Notes under the pieces: generated by a model
What the model was told of the DNA's origin: nothing
The model's input: only the letters and a program-made list of their open reading frames with translations
Database searches by the model: none
Origin: Sarocladium kiliense
Taxonomy: Eukaryota > Ascomycota > Sordariomycetes > Hypocreales > Sarocladiaceae
NCBI GenBank assembly: GCA_030734395.1
Contig: JAUZTG010000048.1
Coordinates: 682,001 to 746,000, forward strand
DNA length: 64,000 nt
Direction of reading: 5' to 3'
Part shown: piece by piece, positions 32,025 to 43,326 of the stretch
How the letters are laid out: each line of letters opens with the position of its first letter
Position numbering within the stretch: the stretch's first letter is position 1
Program-made: the position numbers and the translations under genes

Positions 32025-34596
32025 GATGTGTGAGTGACGGCCCGCGCAATGGCACGCGGCAGGCGTCTAGTCGAAGAAGATGTATAGAGTCGTGGTCGAA
32101 GGGGTTTGCGATGGGGAGGGTAGGTGGTGAGAGGAAGAAAGAAGGTGGTCGAGGACGGATGTGATGAGGAGGAGTGAGAAGGAGTGAGGATGGAGGGAGG
32201 GAGGATGGATAGAGTGAGTGGGTGGGTGGATGTCGATGCCGGGGCGTTGATGGGCTAGGCTGGGCCCAGGAATAGTGCCCCTTCGCAGCGTATTCCCGCT
32301 GTAGAGGGCCGTGGTAGAGTGGGTGCAGCTGATCCCCAGGGGAGGGTCACAGTCAGGGTGGACGCCCCGGGAAGCGGGTGACTCGGGCGTGCAAAGGATG
32401 GATGGATGGACGCTGCCCCTGCTAAAAACTGTGCCTTAGTGTACCTACCACCCTTGTCGGTCTCGACAGTAGATGCAGGTTCATGTGTGAGGTGCTTAGT
32501 TTCCAGTCAGGTATTCTGGTATTCTATTTTCTCTGCTTGTGCTGGATCTGTTCAATATATCTGAGTTCTTGACTGTAGCATCGTCAACAACGCCTTTTGT
32601 CTCGCATCTCTTTACCGCTCTCTACCATCCCCAAACCCGGATCCAACTCTCGCCGTGAACACCTCTTCAACATCTCACAAGTGCGTTACCCCTCCCCTGA
32701 ATACTCCGTCTCCTCTTACTTCTTCACTCTCTGCTTTGTCCAGGCCCCTCCCTGCCTCGTTTCGCATACGCAGCCCAATCCCTAAGCTTGGAAGCCCAAG
32801 GGATTTGTCAAGGGCTCACTCACATCAGGTTGTCTCGCTCTGGGGCTCGGCTGATCATGCTCAAGACTGTACCTTACACCACCGAGGAGCAAGCCATAGC
32901 TACCCTTGCTTGAATGTTCCTGGCGCTTATGAGCTCAACCACGCTAACTGAGTTATAAGCTGATCTCGCGTGGCCTTCACATCGGCAGAGAGTTCGCCTA
33001 GCACCCAAGCTTTCAACGGTCTGCATTCTTGGATCAGGTACGGTATAGATACCTCAGCCAACCGCTTTCTCGCTTTCCTTTCCCTCGAACCTCGGAATCT
33101 AAGCACTTTGTGCAACCACGGCGAACTTCGTATCTGCAACCAACTTCACAGACACACTCAGTCGTTGTGCAACAGCCACTGCGGGACATCAGAGACATTC
33201 TCACTCTCTTCCTACCCCTCCTCGCTACATTCCTTCCAACACAGCACCTCACTAAGAATCTGCATTGTCAGCCCACTACATCATTATACCCCCATACCGG
33301 CATTCCTGAACTCAAACGTCATCCGGTCAGCATAAACAATAGTCACCTGCTTCATGTCCCGCCACAAAGCCATTGCCACCTCTGGGCTTCTCTCCCTCCG
33401 CCGCCCTTCCTTCGATCGTCTTGGTTTCCTTCACTTGGCCCATATCCCTAGAAGATCAACATACTACCGCGCGCTACCCTTCCCGACCGCATGTAGATCA
33501 TAGCGCTGTCGCTGTCAAATAGCCTTTATTGATGAAGGCCAAGCCAAGATGCTCAACTCCCTTTGTCGATCAGCACCTGCACAGAATACCTGCATGTCCA
33601 ACTGATCAGACTACCCGACATACCTTAAACCATCTCAAACATGCACTCAAGCTTCCCATAAGAACTAAAATATCAGGACCCTCCAAAAATGCCTGACAGC
33701 ACACACTCGCCAAAACGGATCCCCATCTTCCCGACAGAGTCCTCTCTTCTGACAGTCCAGCATTCATTCTTTAGACATGACCGACCTAAGTGGTTGGCAG
33801 GTGGCAAGCTTTAAACCGTTGCGCGTCATGTCGTCCTGAAACACGGCCTCCCCACGGGCCGTTCATGCCCATTAACCGTTTCCTGCGCCAAAGTCGATGC
33901 GTTTCGATCGACGAGCCAATGCCGGCTCCACGTTGCTGACGCGGATCCCAAACTATCCCAGCCATCAGCAGAGTTCGAGCACACCTCACTTGCAGGAAGT
34001 GGCTGCTCGGCAGTGGCTATCACCGATAAGCCGAGAGTTTTATTGTCTGAATCGGATGTTATTCAATATCATGCTAGTTGTAGAATCTAAGGTCTGTAAT
34101 GCCGCCCCAAGAAGTCGAGGGCGAATGCGCCGTGTTGGAATAGAAAGAAAAGGAAACTCCAAAACTCCAAGTCTCACTCCGTCCTATGAATACTATGCCA
34201 ACCAGTAATAGCCAAAAATTAGCGACCCCCACGGCTCGCTAAGTGGCTGGTTTCTTGCAACCCCAAACTCCACGGCCTGCCTGCACTTCTTGGCGTACCA
34301 TCGGGTGCGTTCAATCGCATCGATGAGCTCTGGGTTGATCGTTAGAGAGAAAGGCTGATCCATAAGATCTTTCGAGCTAGCACGTATGTGCTCAGTTGCC
34401 GCTGAGAGTTTCGAAGAATGCAGTGATCATCGCGTATCGTGACTCGTAAATGCAGAGGGTATCAATTGTGCACGTGTAGAGGATCACGCCATTATTGGGA
34501 GAGGAGTGACAAGGGGAAGAGGTCGGGAAGTGGTAGGGGTTTGCGTGGGTTACGATGTTGACGGGTGGCAACGCGAGGATGTGAAAGAAAAGAAGG
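32025..34596. other. BEM1 upstream region; transcript-like but without a supported protein gene
   Basis: 2.6 kb without a convincing CDS. 32040-32250 is purine-rich leader sequence of BEM1 on the minus strand. A GGAT tandem run lies near 32396-32408. From about 32580 to 33450 the plus strand is pyrimidine-rich and has an intron-like pair (GTGCGT near 32680, TCCAG near 32740), as in fungal 5' leaders, but leads to no clear protein. The best frame there is a 50-codon ATG frame starting near 33354. This may be a non-coding transcript or a small gene. Confidence 0.35.
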
Positions 34597-36217
34597 TCAT
34601 ATCTGGCCTTTGATGTCGACAGTTCGGAAGGCTTGCTGTCGAGCATTTTCGAACAGAAATCCGGCTTTGCCAGTCATAAAGGCGATATACTCCGTTCGGT
34701 CTTCCAGCAATTCCTGGCCATTGTGATTAATGATGAACTGGGCTGCATCAGCGTCAGACTCAAATCCGAGTTCCTCCGTGATGAACCGCAGCCTAACATC
34801 TGGCTTGTATCTGTAGAATGTGTTAGCATTTTCTCCGAACAACTTTATGAGATCGGGGAATTACTTACGCTTTGCACATGTTGCAAAGAGCAGCCAGACG
34901 CTCTCTTGTGACAAACATATCCATGAGATATGCGCCCATATTGGGCGTGTCCAGGTAGAGCTGGAAGACCTTGTGGTAGTTGCCCAGAGCTAGAGCTGAA
35001 CGCACGTTAAGTGCATGCTTTATCGGCCACTCTTCCTTCTCCGCTGTTGTTAGATCTGCCAAGGCATCGTTGAGGCCGCTCCGGTTGGCCGTGTGGATGA
35101 AATAAAGAATACGATACGCCTTGAATTCAATGGGGTTGCCCTTCAGGCCCAGTGCATACAGCGATTTCAACTGTGTCTGACACTGGTTATACTCACCAAG
35201 ATCCCCCTTCTCTAACGCTATCCGAGCGTGAATTTCATATACTGACACAGTGAAGTCGTTCTTCAGGTGCTGGACAGTAAGATCTTGACGCATAGACTTG
35301 AACTGATCGCAAATGTACGAGTAATTGCTCTCCTTCTTCCACTTCTTCTTGAGAAGGTCCAGAGTCTGACGCAAGACGCGTTCGGGTCGCACCTTAGATG
35401 CAACGGGTGGTGCCGTAAGACGAAGGTAGCTCTTCTCCAGGACTTCACAGGTACCATTGATGGGTCCGGATGAGGGCGGTGGAGGGCTAGGCGAACGTTG
35501 GGCGGCATATTCGGCCTCAAACCGGCGTTTGCGCTTGTTGGCTTCCTTTTGGGACTTACTTAGCTTTCCCGAGGTGTCATCCAAGTTGAGGCGCTTGCCG
35601 GGCGACGGGTGCGTTACGCGGTCTCCGAGAGAAGCGCGCGAGTTAGTATTGCGCCATGGGGGAGTATCACTTTGAAACTCGGACGACTTGCGCTTCCTTG
35701 CATTCAGGTCCACGAGGCCGTTGCTACGCTCGCTCTTCACCAAGACTTGAGGCAATGGCATAGACGCCCAGTCAATCGTGTACATGGAGCCATTTTGCTT
35801 AGCAGCACCGATGGTTTCTTTGAGCTTGGCCTCGATCTCCGCACGGGTCACTGACGAATCGTCATTTTGAGGCAGGAAGGACCTCTGCACGTATTCGCGA
35901 ACCGAGTCTGGCCAAGCAACTTTGGAATCGGGTGCTTGTGCAGGCAGTGGTGCGGGAGCGGCGGGCATTTGTGTCGGTACCGGCGCGGACGCGGCGTAAT
36001 CAGTGTAAGGGGAGGAAGCGGGAGGGTTGCCGTATTGGCCGAAGCCTTGTCTTACAGTAACAGGCGTGAAGGCGGGGTCTGGTTTCATTCTGTTAGAAAC
36101 GACTCGGCTGTGGTTTGCTGCAGGAGGCAACTCACTCGTTCCGTATGCGTAACCAACGGGTGGTGGTGGTTGGGCCAGGCTTGCAGCCTGATGAGTGGAC
36201 GGCCACCCGGTACTCAT
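34597..36217 (-). CDS. THP3: Thp3-like SAC3/GANP family protein
   Basis: Start ATG 36217. One clear intron at 34811..34868 (donor GTAAGT, branch GCTAAC, acceptor CTACAG) joins the last exon 34810..34597, giving 520 residues. The N-terminal third is Pro/Gln-rich. From about 220, a basic KSQKEANKRKRRFE segment leads into the SAC3/GANP/PCI region: CEVLEKSYLRLTAPP, RPERVLRQTLDLLKKKW, YICDQFKSMRQDLTVQHL, VYEIHARIALEKGD, and a PCI-like winged helix at the end. Yeast Thp3 works with Csn12 in transcription elongation and splicing. A second possible intron at 36079..36135 (57 nt; GTGAGT, CTAAC, CCAG) is in frame without stop. If spliced, it gives YGTNPAFTPVTV and 501 residues. Confidence 0.85.
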
Positions 36218-36993
36218 GGCGGTGTTGCGGCGAGGAAAGACTAAAATGCTGATGTGAGGTCAAGATCGAAGTAGAAGCGATGGTATTGTGTGTTGTTGAT
36301 AGAAAACCGCAGGCGCGTTCGTTGTCGGCTGGTGCGTTGGGTGGGAGAAAGAAAGAAGAGGCGGTGGGTGTCTTGGAAATGTGAGCGAAAAGAGGAGAGG
36401 GCAAACGCCGCGAGTGATCTTGAGGCGCCCGGCTAAAGCCCGGGTATACTGTCTGAACTGTTGGTCTTTGAGATCCCCAGCATCAAACTAGATTTGCGTT
36501 ATGGAGATGAGAAGATTCGGAATCTGTGAGAACTTAGACGCAGCTAAAACCCTGAGAAGATATGAGGGGGATTCAAGTGTGCTACCGCCTGTACAACCAT
36601 GCATTTGGAGCCATAGCCATAGCCAGCACTTGAATCTCAGCACGAAACCCATAGTGACGCGCCCCACTACATCATGGTGGGATGCTGCTATCAGTTCCCT
36701 GATGACGGACATACTACTCAGGCACCAGCAACACACCGGCTCTTGACGATACTCAACATGCCTTTCTGATCTGCTTTTACTGTGACAGAGATCCTTCGCG
36801 ACTTCAAAGAAGTCAAATCTTTGATCAGTTCCGCAAATTCCTAAGCCTCGCAATTATTCTTGGCGTGGACTCCCAGCACCAGCACCAGCATAAACGCCTT
36901 TCGCGGGGTCACGATACATGCAAGCGAGAAGACAGGGACGTTGGTGAGGGCTTTGCGCTTCAGACTTGGCCGTGGCCAGTCCCGGCATGACGG
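36218..36993. other. divergent promoter region of THP3 and VPS36
   Basis: About 0.8 kb between divergent starts. Short open frames on both strands look like chance. A second ATG at 36986, eight bases before the VPS36 start, is out of frame with it. Confidence 0.4.
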
Positions 36994-39014
36994 ATGTTTC
37001 TCAAACATATAGATCTGACGACTGCTCTACGGCCAGCTTACCTTCCAGATGAGGTTCTACTGTTCGTCCAGGACAATGTAGGGCTGTACGAGGGGTGAGT
37101 CTCTCCCTTGTTCCGGACGTCCCAAACCTCTGCTAATTATGATTCTTCAGCAAGTACAAGCTTCCCAATCAGCAGAAGGGGCAGGTCTATCTCACCTCGC
37201 ATCGGATATGTTACGTCGACCAAGATGCTCCGCGTGCGAACTCAGTCGCCCTTGACCTCAAAGAGGTTGAGAGGTATGAGTTTAGTGCTCGCTTTCTTAA
37301 ATCATCACCCAAGATCACGATTGTCCCGAAACCCATGAAACGTGCTTCTATGCGCCCTCATGCTGTCTCCAGCGCCAGCTTCACGCCAACCCGCAACAGT
37401 GCAACGCCTCCATCGCGATCTGAGAGTGCCTTCAGACCACCGGCCGAGCCACCGCAAGTGACCACTGCAACTTGGGTCTGTGCGATCTGCAGCTTCTCAA
37501 ACCCGGTACCGTCGAACTTTGACCCAGCTACTGCCAGTATTCATACCCCGTTGCCACCATGCCTAGCTTGCGGAATCAAACCCAGCCTGGCTCAGGTGCT
37601 AAAAGCCGCCATTGCCAGTGCCAACAAAAGGCCGCCGCCTTCTTCTACATCAGCGCCAAGCACAGCGTCTCCTCTGCCCATACGATCAGCATCTTCAAAC
37701 GGAGGCAGAGGTGACAGCTCTCACCCATCCTCACCGCAGGTCTCATCTGGGAATCCCGCTCCAGTCAATGACACAAGTACCACTTTCCCCTGCCCTCGCT
37801 GTACCTTTTCAAACCATCCTTCCCTATTATCATGCGAGATGTGCGGGGCCCCTCTCTTGTCCCAGAGCGTGCCATCAACCGAGCCTTCGTCCATCCCCTC
37901 TACCGAGCGAACGGACTCGCCAGGGCCGATGATGGACCAGGGGTCAAGGGCCAGTTCTGGTGGCGTCGAGACGTTCGACAGTATTAAGATCTCATTTCGC
38001 GGCGGTGGCGAGAGGATCTTCTACGAAAGGCTCAAGGGCTCCATGACGCAGAGGAAGTGGCTACTCCAAAACGCACCTCCTGTGCCGAAGACCTCGCGAG
38101 GGTCTGATCACCGTGATGGAGACAGCGCCAGTGACGGGAATGGACAGAAGAAGACGAAGACAGCAGGCATAGCAGGCCTTGAGCAGCTCGGGATGAACAT
38201 GAGGAAGAACAACGAGATTCTCATCGGTAGTGCTTTTGAGGACCTTGAGGCGCTTATGGCCTCCGCGAAAGACGTTGTTGCCCTTGCAGAACGTTTTGCG
38301 CGACAGAGCAATGGCGCAGGCGGGACCATCTCAGCAGAAGACAACGCCATTCTAGCTGAGTCGGCAAGTCAACTTGGGCTAGTCACAACCAAAGACATCG
38401 TCGGTGGTGGCGGCTCGGAGTCATTATACCTTTCCGAATTGGCTCGTAACCTAGCCGAGTTCCTGACCGACGACAGGCGCGGTGTTCTGAAGCGTGCAGG
38501 CGGCATTATCACACTCGTTGACCTCTGGGCAATGTTCAACCGTGCGCGTGGCGGCGTTGAACTTGTTAGCCCAATGGACTTCGAGAAAGCCGCACGCTTG
38601 TGGGAGACTCTGAAACTCCCCGTTCGGCTAAGGACCTTCCGCAGCGGTGTCATGGTTGCGCAAGGCCGTGATCGGACCGACGAGGTCACCATCAGATCCC
38701 TCCTCTCCTGGCTTCAAGACCTTCACGAGTTCCCTCCTGAGCAAGAGTTGGGCTGGGATTGGCGTACATTCGGCCGCGGTGTCACTGCACAGGAAGCCGC
38801 AGAGAGGTTCGGATGGAGCATTGGTGTAGCGGAGGAGGAGCTTTTGATGGCTGAGGAACAGGGCGCTCTATGTCGAGAAGAAGGTGTTGCGGGTTTGAGG
38901 TTCTGGAAGAACTACATCGTTACGGAGGATGACTTGAAGAAGAAGAAGAAGAAGGGCAGGTCACAGGAAACGGATGAGACGTTGAAAGCACTGAGAGAAA
39001 GCGGTCTCTTATGA
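36994..39014 (+). CDS. VPS36: ESCRT-II subunit Vps36
   Basis: Two exons, 36994..37094 and 37151..39014, giving 654 residues. Donor GTGAGT and acceptor TTCAG join as GG|C. The GLUE (split PH) domain spans about 1-310: ALRPAYLPDEVLLFVQDNVGLYEG, then QKGQVYLTSHRICYVD and FLKSSPKITIVPKP. Inserted in it are two NZF-type zinc fingers at about 140-170 (WVCAICSFSNP ... CLACG) and 245-270 (FPCPRCTFSNH ... CEMCGAPL), the arrangement in yeast Vps36. The EAP30 winged-helix half starts near 365 (GIAGLEQLGMNMRKNNEIL) and runs to the end. Vps36 binds phosphoinositide and ubiquitin and nucleates ESCRT-III with Vps22 and Vps25 at the endosome. Length slightly exceeds the yeast protein because of low-complexity loops between the fingers. 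Confidence 0.92.
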
Positions 39015-39244
39015 TGATAGCATACGGCGGCCATAGCATTGATTCTTGCATTCTGAAATACAATCTCCTTAACCTCAGTCATTATCGTTGACTCCTGAAG
39101 TACGCCTTACCATGAGACGCCCAAAATTGCCGATGATCCAGCCCAAACTCCATTGCCCGAAAATCTTTTGAAGAATACATTGACATCATTCAGATGCAAT
39201 CGCGTCAGCTTTGTTGCCACATCAATGTGGAGGCCACAGCGGTT

Positions 39245-40399
39245 TTACACAACCACATGCGTTGACAGATGCTCAACAGCCTCTTTGATAGAGCGTAGCA
39301 TTCTCTGATTTACACAGAATGGGCACCTAAGCGGTCTCTCGCTTCCCCCCATGGTCACATCCGCGTGGATAGGGGTGAGCGTTAACTCTGGGTTCAGTTC
39401 TTGTCCATCCCCGGTGAAACGAGGGTCCTGATCTCTTGATGGCGTCGTCTCCATGGCTTGGTGATGTTGCTCAATGGCCAATCGCTCAGCCTGGTCTCTT
39501 TCCTCCCGCACAGCAGCCGCGTGCTCTTCTGCGGCTTGCTCCTCCTGCTGCAATGCACGGAGCGCGTTCTGGAGGACGACCTCAGGATCGTCATCGGCGT
39601 ACATGTGTTGTTCGGGAGGTGGTGGCGGCATAGGTTGCTCGACCATAGGCTGCGGCGTGGGTGGGTGATCACTGGCAATACGACGGAGGATCTCATCTCT
39701 GACGAGCGCGCAGGTACCTAACGAGGCTTCCACGCCAACAACGCGAAGAATATGTTCTCTGATGGTCGCAGGGCTCGTGTCGGGTGCCACAGCCATGAAC
39801 CGGGGAACGCAATCGGCCAGGTATGCGATATCTTCGGCAGGGTTCATGCCCACATCTCCGTGACGACGTTGACGACGGATGAGGAGTCCATAACGCTTCT
39901 TGAAACGATGGATCCAACCAGGGGAGAACTCTGGAGGTGCTTCGTCTTTGTATCGCGGAAGCTGGGTGAAGATGGATTTCGCCTTCTCACCTAGCTCCTC
40001 GTTGGTCGGTTGTCGTCCAGAAGCTTGGACTTGTTGATACCACAGTAGCACAAGCTTCTCGACGTCTGGCCAATTTCCGAAGCGCAAACGCGATCCAGAT
40101 AATTGAGGGTTGTCGCCATCGAGTCGGGAGTATTTGGGCGACAGAGAATGCGAGACAGTAGACTGGCTGATGGTCTGTCCGTACTGGGCGTAGAACCACT
40201 CGATGCAGGTCTTATGCGACGGGCGCACGGGTTGACTTATGGCCCATCTTCTCAGGGCGCGTCGTTGGTCGAGAGTGAGCGAGTGACGCTCCTTTGGCGT
40301 GCCATTGGCGACATTTGCGATCGGTGAGGTGACGAGCGAGGATAGGTCGGTGGCATCTTGTGCAGCCACAAGAGCGGGATCGGTGGTGTCGACAGACAT
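39245..40399 (-). CDS. CENP-B/pogo-type DNA-binding protein with C-terminal C2H2 finger
   Basis: Single exon, 384 residues, starting at ATG 40399 (the open frame continues upstream only to a GTG). Residues about 40-95 form a CENP-B N-terminal/psq-like helix-turn-helix (LTLDQRRALRRWAISQP, CIEWFYAQYGQTISQSTVSHSL). About 105-175 resemble the HTH_Tnp_Tc5 domain (WYQQVQASGRQPTNEELGEKA, FSPGWIHRFKKRYGL). These are the DNA-binding modules of pogo/Tigger transposases and of CENP-B-like host proteins such as Abp1. No DDE catalytic domain follows. Instead there is a Pro-rich linker, a Gln/Glu-rich coiled coil at about 275-320 and a terminal C-x2-C-x14-H-x3-H motif (Cys359, Cys362, His377, His381). Probably a domesticated transposase-derived DNA-binding factor; targets unknown. 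Confidence 0.75.
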   Translation of the reverse strand: MSVDTTDPALVAAQDATDLSSLVTSPIANVANGTPKERHSLTLDQRRALRRWAISQPVRPSHKTCIEWFYAQYGQTISQSTVSHSLSPKYSRLDGDNPQLSGSRLRFGNWPDVEKLVLLWYQQVQASGRQPTNEELGEKAKSIFTQLPRYKDEAPPEFSPGWIHRFKKRYGLLIRRQRRHGDVGMNPAEDIAYLADCVPRFMAVAPDTSPATIREHILRVVGVEASLGTCALVRDEILRRIASDHPPTPQPMVEQPMPPPPPEQHMYADDDPEVVLQNALRALQQEEQAAEEHAAAVREERDQAERLAIEQHHQAMETTPSRDQDPRFTGDGQELNPELTLTPIHADVTMGGSERPLRCPFCVNQRMLRSIKEAVEHLSTHVVV

Positions 40400-41183
40400 A
40401 TGCCCGAAGCGGTAGCGGCGAAACACGTCTAAATGGTATTGCAGTATTGGGGGCGTGTGTGTTTGGCGAAGTTATTCGACTAAGGAGACGATGGGTCGAG
40501 CCGCGCAGATTGAGCAAAATGGCGGAGGCGGGGCACGCGGGAGAGCACGTGATCCTGCGGGTGCATTGATGATAGGATCACTAGCTCCATCCTCGACACA
40601 CCCCAGGATCTATGCATATGCTCGATGAAGGGATTAATGCCATAACGGAGTTTACGCTAATAATTGCAGTGGGTTTTCCATTCTGGGCTTTGTGAACTTA
40701 GTTGATACTATTGAACTTGTAGCCAAACGAGTCGGATGATTGAAGATATCGCCAAATGGTGCTGTCTTCTGGTGAGGAGCATGATTGCTCGAGCCCCTGA
40801 TGAGGCCTATCCTGCTTCGTGTCTGACCCCGCTGAACAACTCATATACACATATGCGACCTGCTGCATCCGAGATGGTGGCCAGGTCGCATCCTGCGGAC
40901 TTTATCTGCAGGCCGTGTCTCCATCCTACCGTATCTGACTTTCTCGGCCACAGCACCAATGCCACCCTGTTTTGTTTGACCTGTGCCTGCTCTTCTTGTG
41001 ACTGGTTCCGGATACCACCTCGGTCTGTGGACATGCAACCTATCCCAGAGTCGAGAGTGACGTCCGTGTGCGTTTCTTGAAATACTATAATAGAAAGCTC
41101 CCCCTGTCAACCGAACTGCTGCGTTTCTCATCTTCCCATCGTGTGGCTGGCAGCAACAATCTTTCAAGGGCACAGACAGAACA
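40400..41183. other. divergent promoter region of the CENP-B-like and AYR1-like genes
   Basis: No supported gene. Short open frames near 40736..41080 lack motifs. The last 120 bases before the AYR1-like start look like an ordinary leader. Confidence 0.4.
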
Positions 41184-42260
41184 ATGGCTATCCCAAAAAC
41201 AGCTCTCGTCACAGGCACGAGCAAGGGTGGTATTGGTGACGCCATCGCCCAAGAGCTTCATAAGCGTGGCTTTCGCGTCTTCGCTACTGCTCGTAATTTG
41301 ACAAAAGTGCAGCATCTTGCAAATCTGGGACTTGACGTGGTACAGCTAGATGTCGTAGACTCAGCATCTATTGACGCTGCGGTAGCGCACGTGCAGGAAG
41401 CTACAGGTGGGAAGCTTGACATGCTGGTGAATAACTCGGGAGTCAGTAAGTCAACTAAATGTACAATCCATGTTGTGACGTCACTAAATTCTGGTCAGGC
41501 TATCACGCCCCAGTCCTGGATACGGAGATTGCAAAGGCAAGAGCCATGTTTGATGTGAACGTCTGGGGCGTTCTGGAGGTTACCCAGAAGTTCAGTCCGC
41601 TCCTCATCAGCGCTAAAGGCACCATTGTCAACATCGGGTCCATCGTGGGAGAATTGCCCTTTCCGTTCGTAGGGCTTTACAGTGCTTCCAAGGCTGCCCT
41701 CAAACTCATTTCGCGAACCATGCGCACAGAGTATGCTCCATTCGACGTCAAAGTGATTCATGTGAGTACCCCTTTGCGGCCCTTTGAGCATTTCTAACCT
41801 ACGGTCACTAGGTCGTATCTGGGGGTGTCGACACTAAGCTGTTCGATGTGGGTGTAAAGACGGAGCTGGACGAAAGGTCCCCGTACTATCCAGTTCTGGA
41901 TGTCATCAGTGAATGGCTCAGTGGTGAGAAATACGCTTCAGGGCGAACAAGTATGGTTCCCAAGCACGACTACAACCCAGAGAGTAAAGAAGCTAACACA
42001 AGCCTTCAGCCCAACCGTCAGATAGCGCAAAGCACATCGTCTCAAACGCATTGTCGTGGTGGCCGAGTGACATCTACTGGTACGGCGATGGAGCTTGGCC
42101 AATCTTCTTGGTGTCAAACTTCCTGTGGAGAAGAGTCTGGGTAAGTCTCTTTGTCCCCTAGGTTGAGTGTCTCTAACTTGAAGTCTAGGACTTTGGTGCG
42201 TGGGTAAATGGCTGGCCAAACCTGAAAAAGATCCTTGCTGAAAGAGCGAAATCCGAGTGA
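41184..42260 (+). CDS. short-chain dehydrogenase, Ayr1-like (1-acyldihydroxyacetone-phosphate reductase family)
   Basis: Five exons, 41184..41445, 41499..41761, 41812..41950, 42010..42140 and 42189..42260, giving 288 residues. All phases agree. Classical SDR landmarks: coenzyme motif TGTSKGGIG (10-18), NNSG (83-86), catalytic Ser135 in NIGSIVGELP and YSASK with Tyr148 and Lys152. The pattern MFDVNVWGVLEVTQKFSPLLI and YAPFDVKVIHVVSGGVDTKL resembles the Ayr1 group, which reduces 1-acyl-DHAP with NADPH in lipid droplets and ER to make phosphatidic acid precursor. A hydrophobic, Trp-rich C-terminal segment (IYWYGDGAWPIFLVSNFLW, about 240-258) could attach it to a membrane. Many paralogues exist in filamentous fungi, so the actual substrate may differ. 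Confidence 0.85.
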
Positions 42261-42613
42261 GGACAGTAGTTGCGACATCAGGTCGTGATTCAGTCTAAAT
42301 GCAACGTAGATCAGATAGGCGGGATTCACGAAGCTCTGCCCAATCATAGCAGTATATCATGGCTCTCTGAACATCGTCTCGGTCAGGCAGCAGGGGAAGA
42401 CAGGAAATAGGCCAAACATCGCCCTCCTTCCAAATCCTGCTGCAGCAACTTCTTCATTCACGTGAACGTAGGCCAGGTATAAGTCGTCGAGTAGTGGCCC
42501 AAAGGTGGCATGTCTTATTCATTGTTGAACCGAGATGATGCTTGCTCGTCTGCGCCATTTGTATGTACACCTCTTCGTACAGTTCCGTCCACCGTTTTCC
42601 CAAACCAATGCAT
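42261..42613. other. convergent 3' regions of the AYR1-like gene and ATP19
   Basis: About 350 bases of facing 3' untranslated sequence. No gene or repeat seen. Confidence 0.5.
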
Positions 42614-42961
42614 TTAGTTCTTCTTGTCGGCAGACTCAAGGAACTTCCTATTCATAGGTCAGTCTGCGAGGTCCTCAAACATATTCGGGGGGTTGGCATT
42701 GCGCACTTGATGAAGTCGGCCTCGTCGGAGCTGGAAGCGTTGATCGGGGGAGTGTTGTTGGGGCCAGCCTCCTTCTTGGAGCCGCCGGAAGCCAAAGCGT
42801 AGATGCCACCACCAAGACCAGCAAGGCAGGCCATAGCGAGCTGTTGAGCAATGCATGTCAGTACAATTCAGTCTGCAAAGAGTCGAGGATTGTCGGGGGT
42901 TACGGACGTAGTGGCTGCCGACCTGACGGCCGGCAATGGTGTACATAGCGACGCCAGCCAT
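42614..42961 (-). CDS. ATP19: mitochondrial ATP synthase subunit k
   Basis: Three exons, 42961..42908, 42840..42707 and 42647..42614, giving 73 residues, the normal size. The protein begins MAGVAMYTIAGRQVGSHY, has one membrane helix (LAMACLAGLGGGIYALA, about 19-35), then a short soluble part and a KKFLESADKKN end. Subunit k (Atp19, also called Atp18/19-type dimer subunit) sits in the F1Fo membrane sector and stabilises dimers in yeast. The first donor is GTCCGT, unusual compared with the GTRNGT donors elsewhere here; it is required by phase because the only other nearby GT (four bases later) breaks the frame. Too short and split for simple frame-based detection. Divergent neighbour MTP18 is also mitochondrial. 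Confidence 0.88.
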
Positions 42962-43326
42962 TGTGATGGTTTGAGGTTATGACCTGGTGAGAATGGAGGA
43001 GAAGTCGGGTCGGTAGAAGGTCAATTGACAGGGCTTGATGGAGTAACAATGTCGATGCCGTGATGCGAGTCTGAAATTCGGTGGTCCACTGTCCCGTAGC
43101 GACGGACGCCTGTATTTCCAGGCCGAAAACAACCGAGTCCAACCCGCTGACTCAGCTAACTCGGAGCTTGTCGCGGGCGCGGGTCCAGTTGCAGATCGCC
43201 GGACTCGAGAGAGCGAGCGATACGTCATTCCAACTTCATATTTCATTTTAAGGCCGTCCTTCACCTCATTTCGACAAAGAACTCCAGCTCCTTCGTCCAC
43301 TATACGAACGTCTCAAAACCATTGTG
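42962..43326. promoter_or_regulatory. bidirectional promoter of ATP19 and MTP18
   Basis: The two mitochondrial genes start only 365 bases apart on opposite strands, so they must share or interleave promoter elements. It contains a perfect TGACTCA palindromic site and a GC-rich patch (cgcgggcgcggg, about 43170-43182). No open frame of note. Confidence 0.55.
43148..43154. promoter_or_regulatory. TGACTCA (Gcn4/AP-1-type) site
   Basis: Perfect seven-base bZIP recognition palindrome in the ATP19-MTP18 promoter. Such sites bind CpcA/Gcn4 or Yap-type factors in fungi. A chance match in 365 bases is possible (a few percent). Confidence 0.3.
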
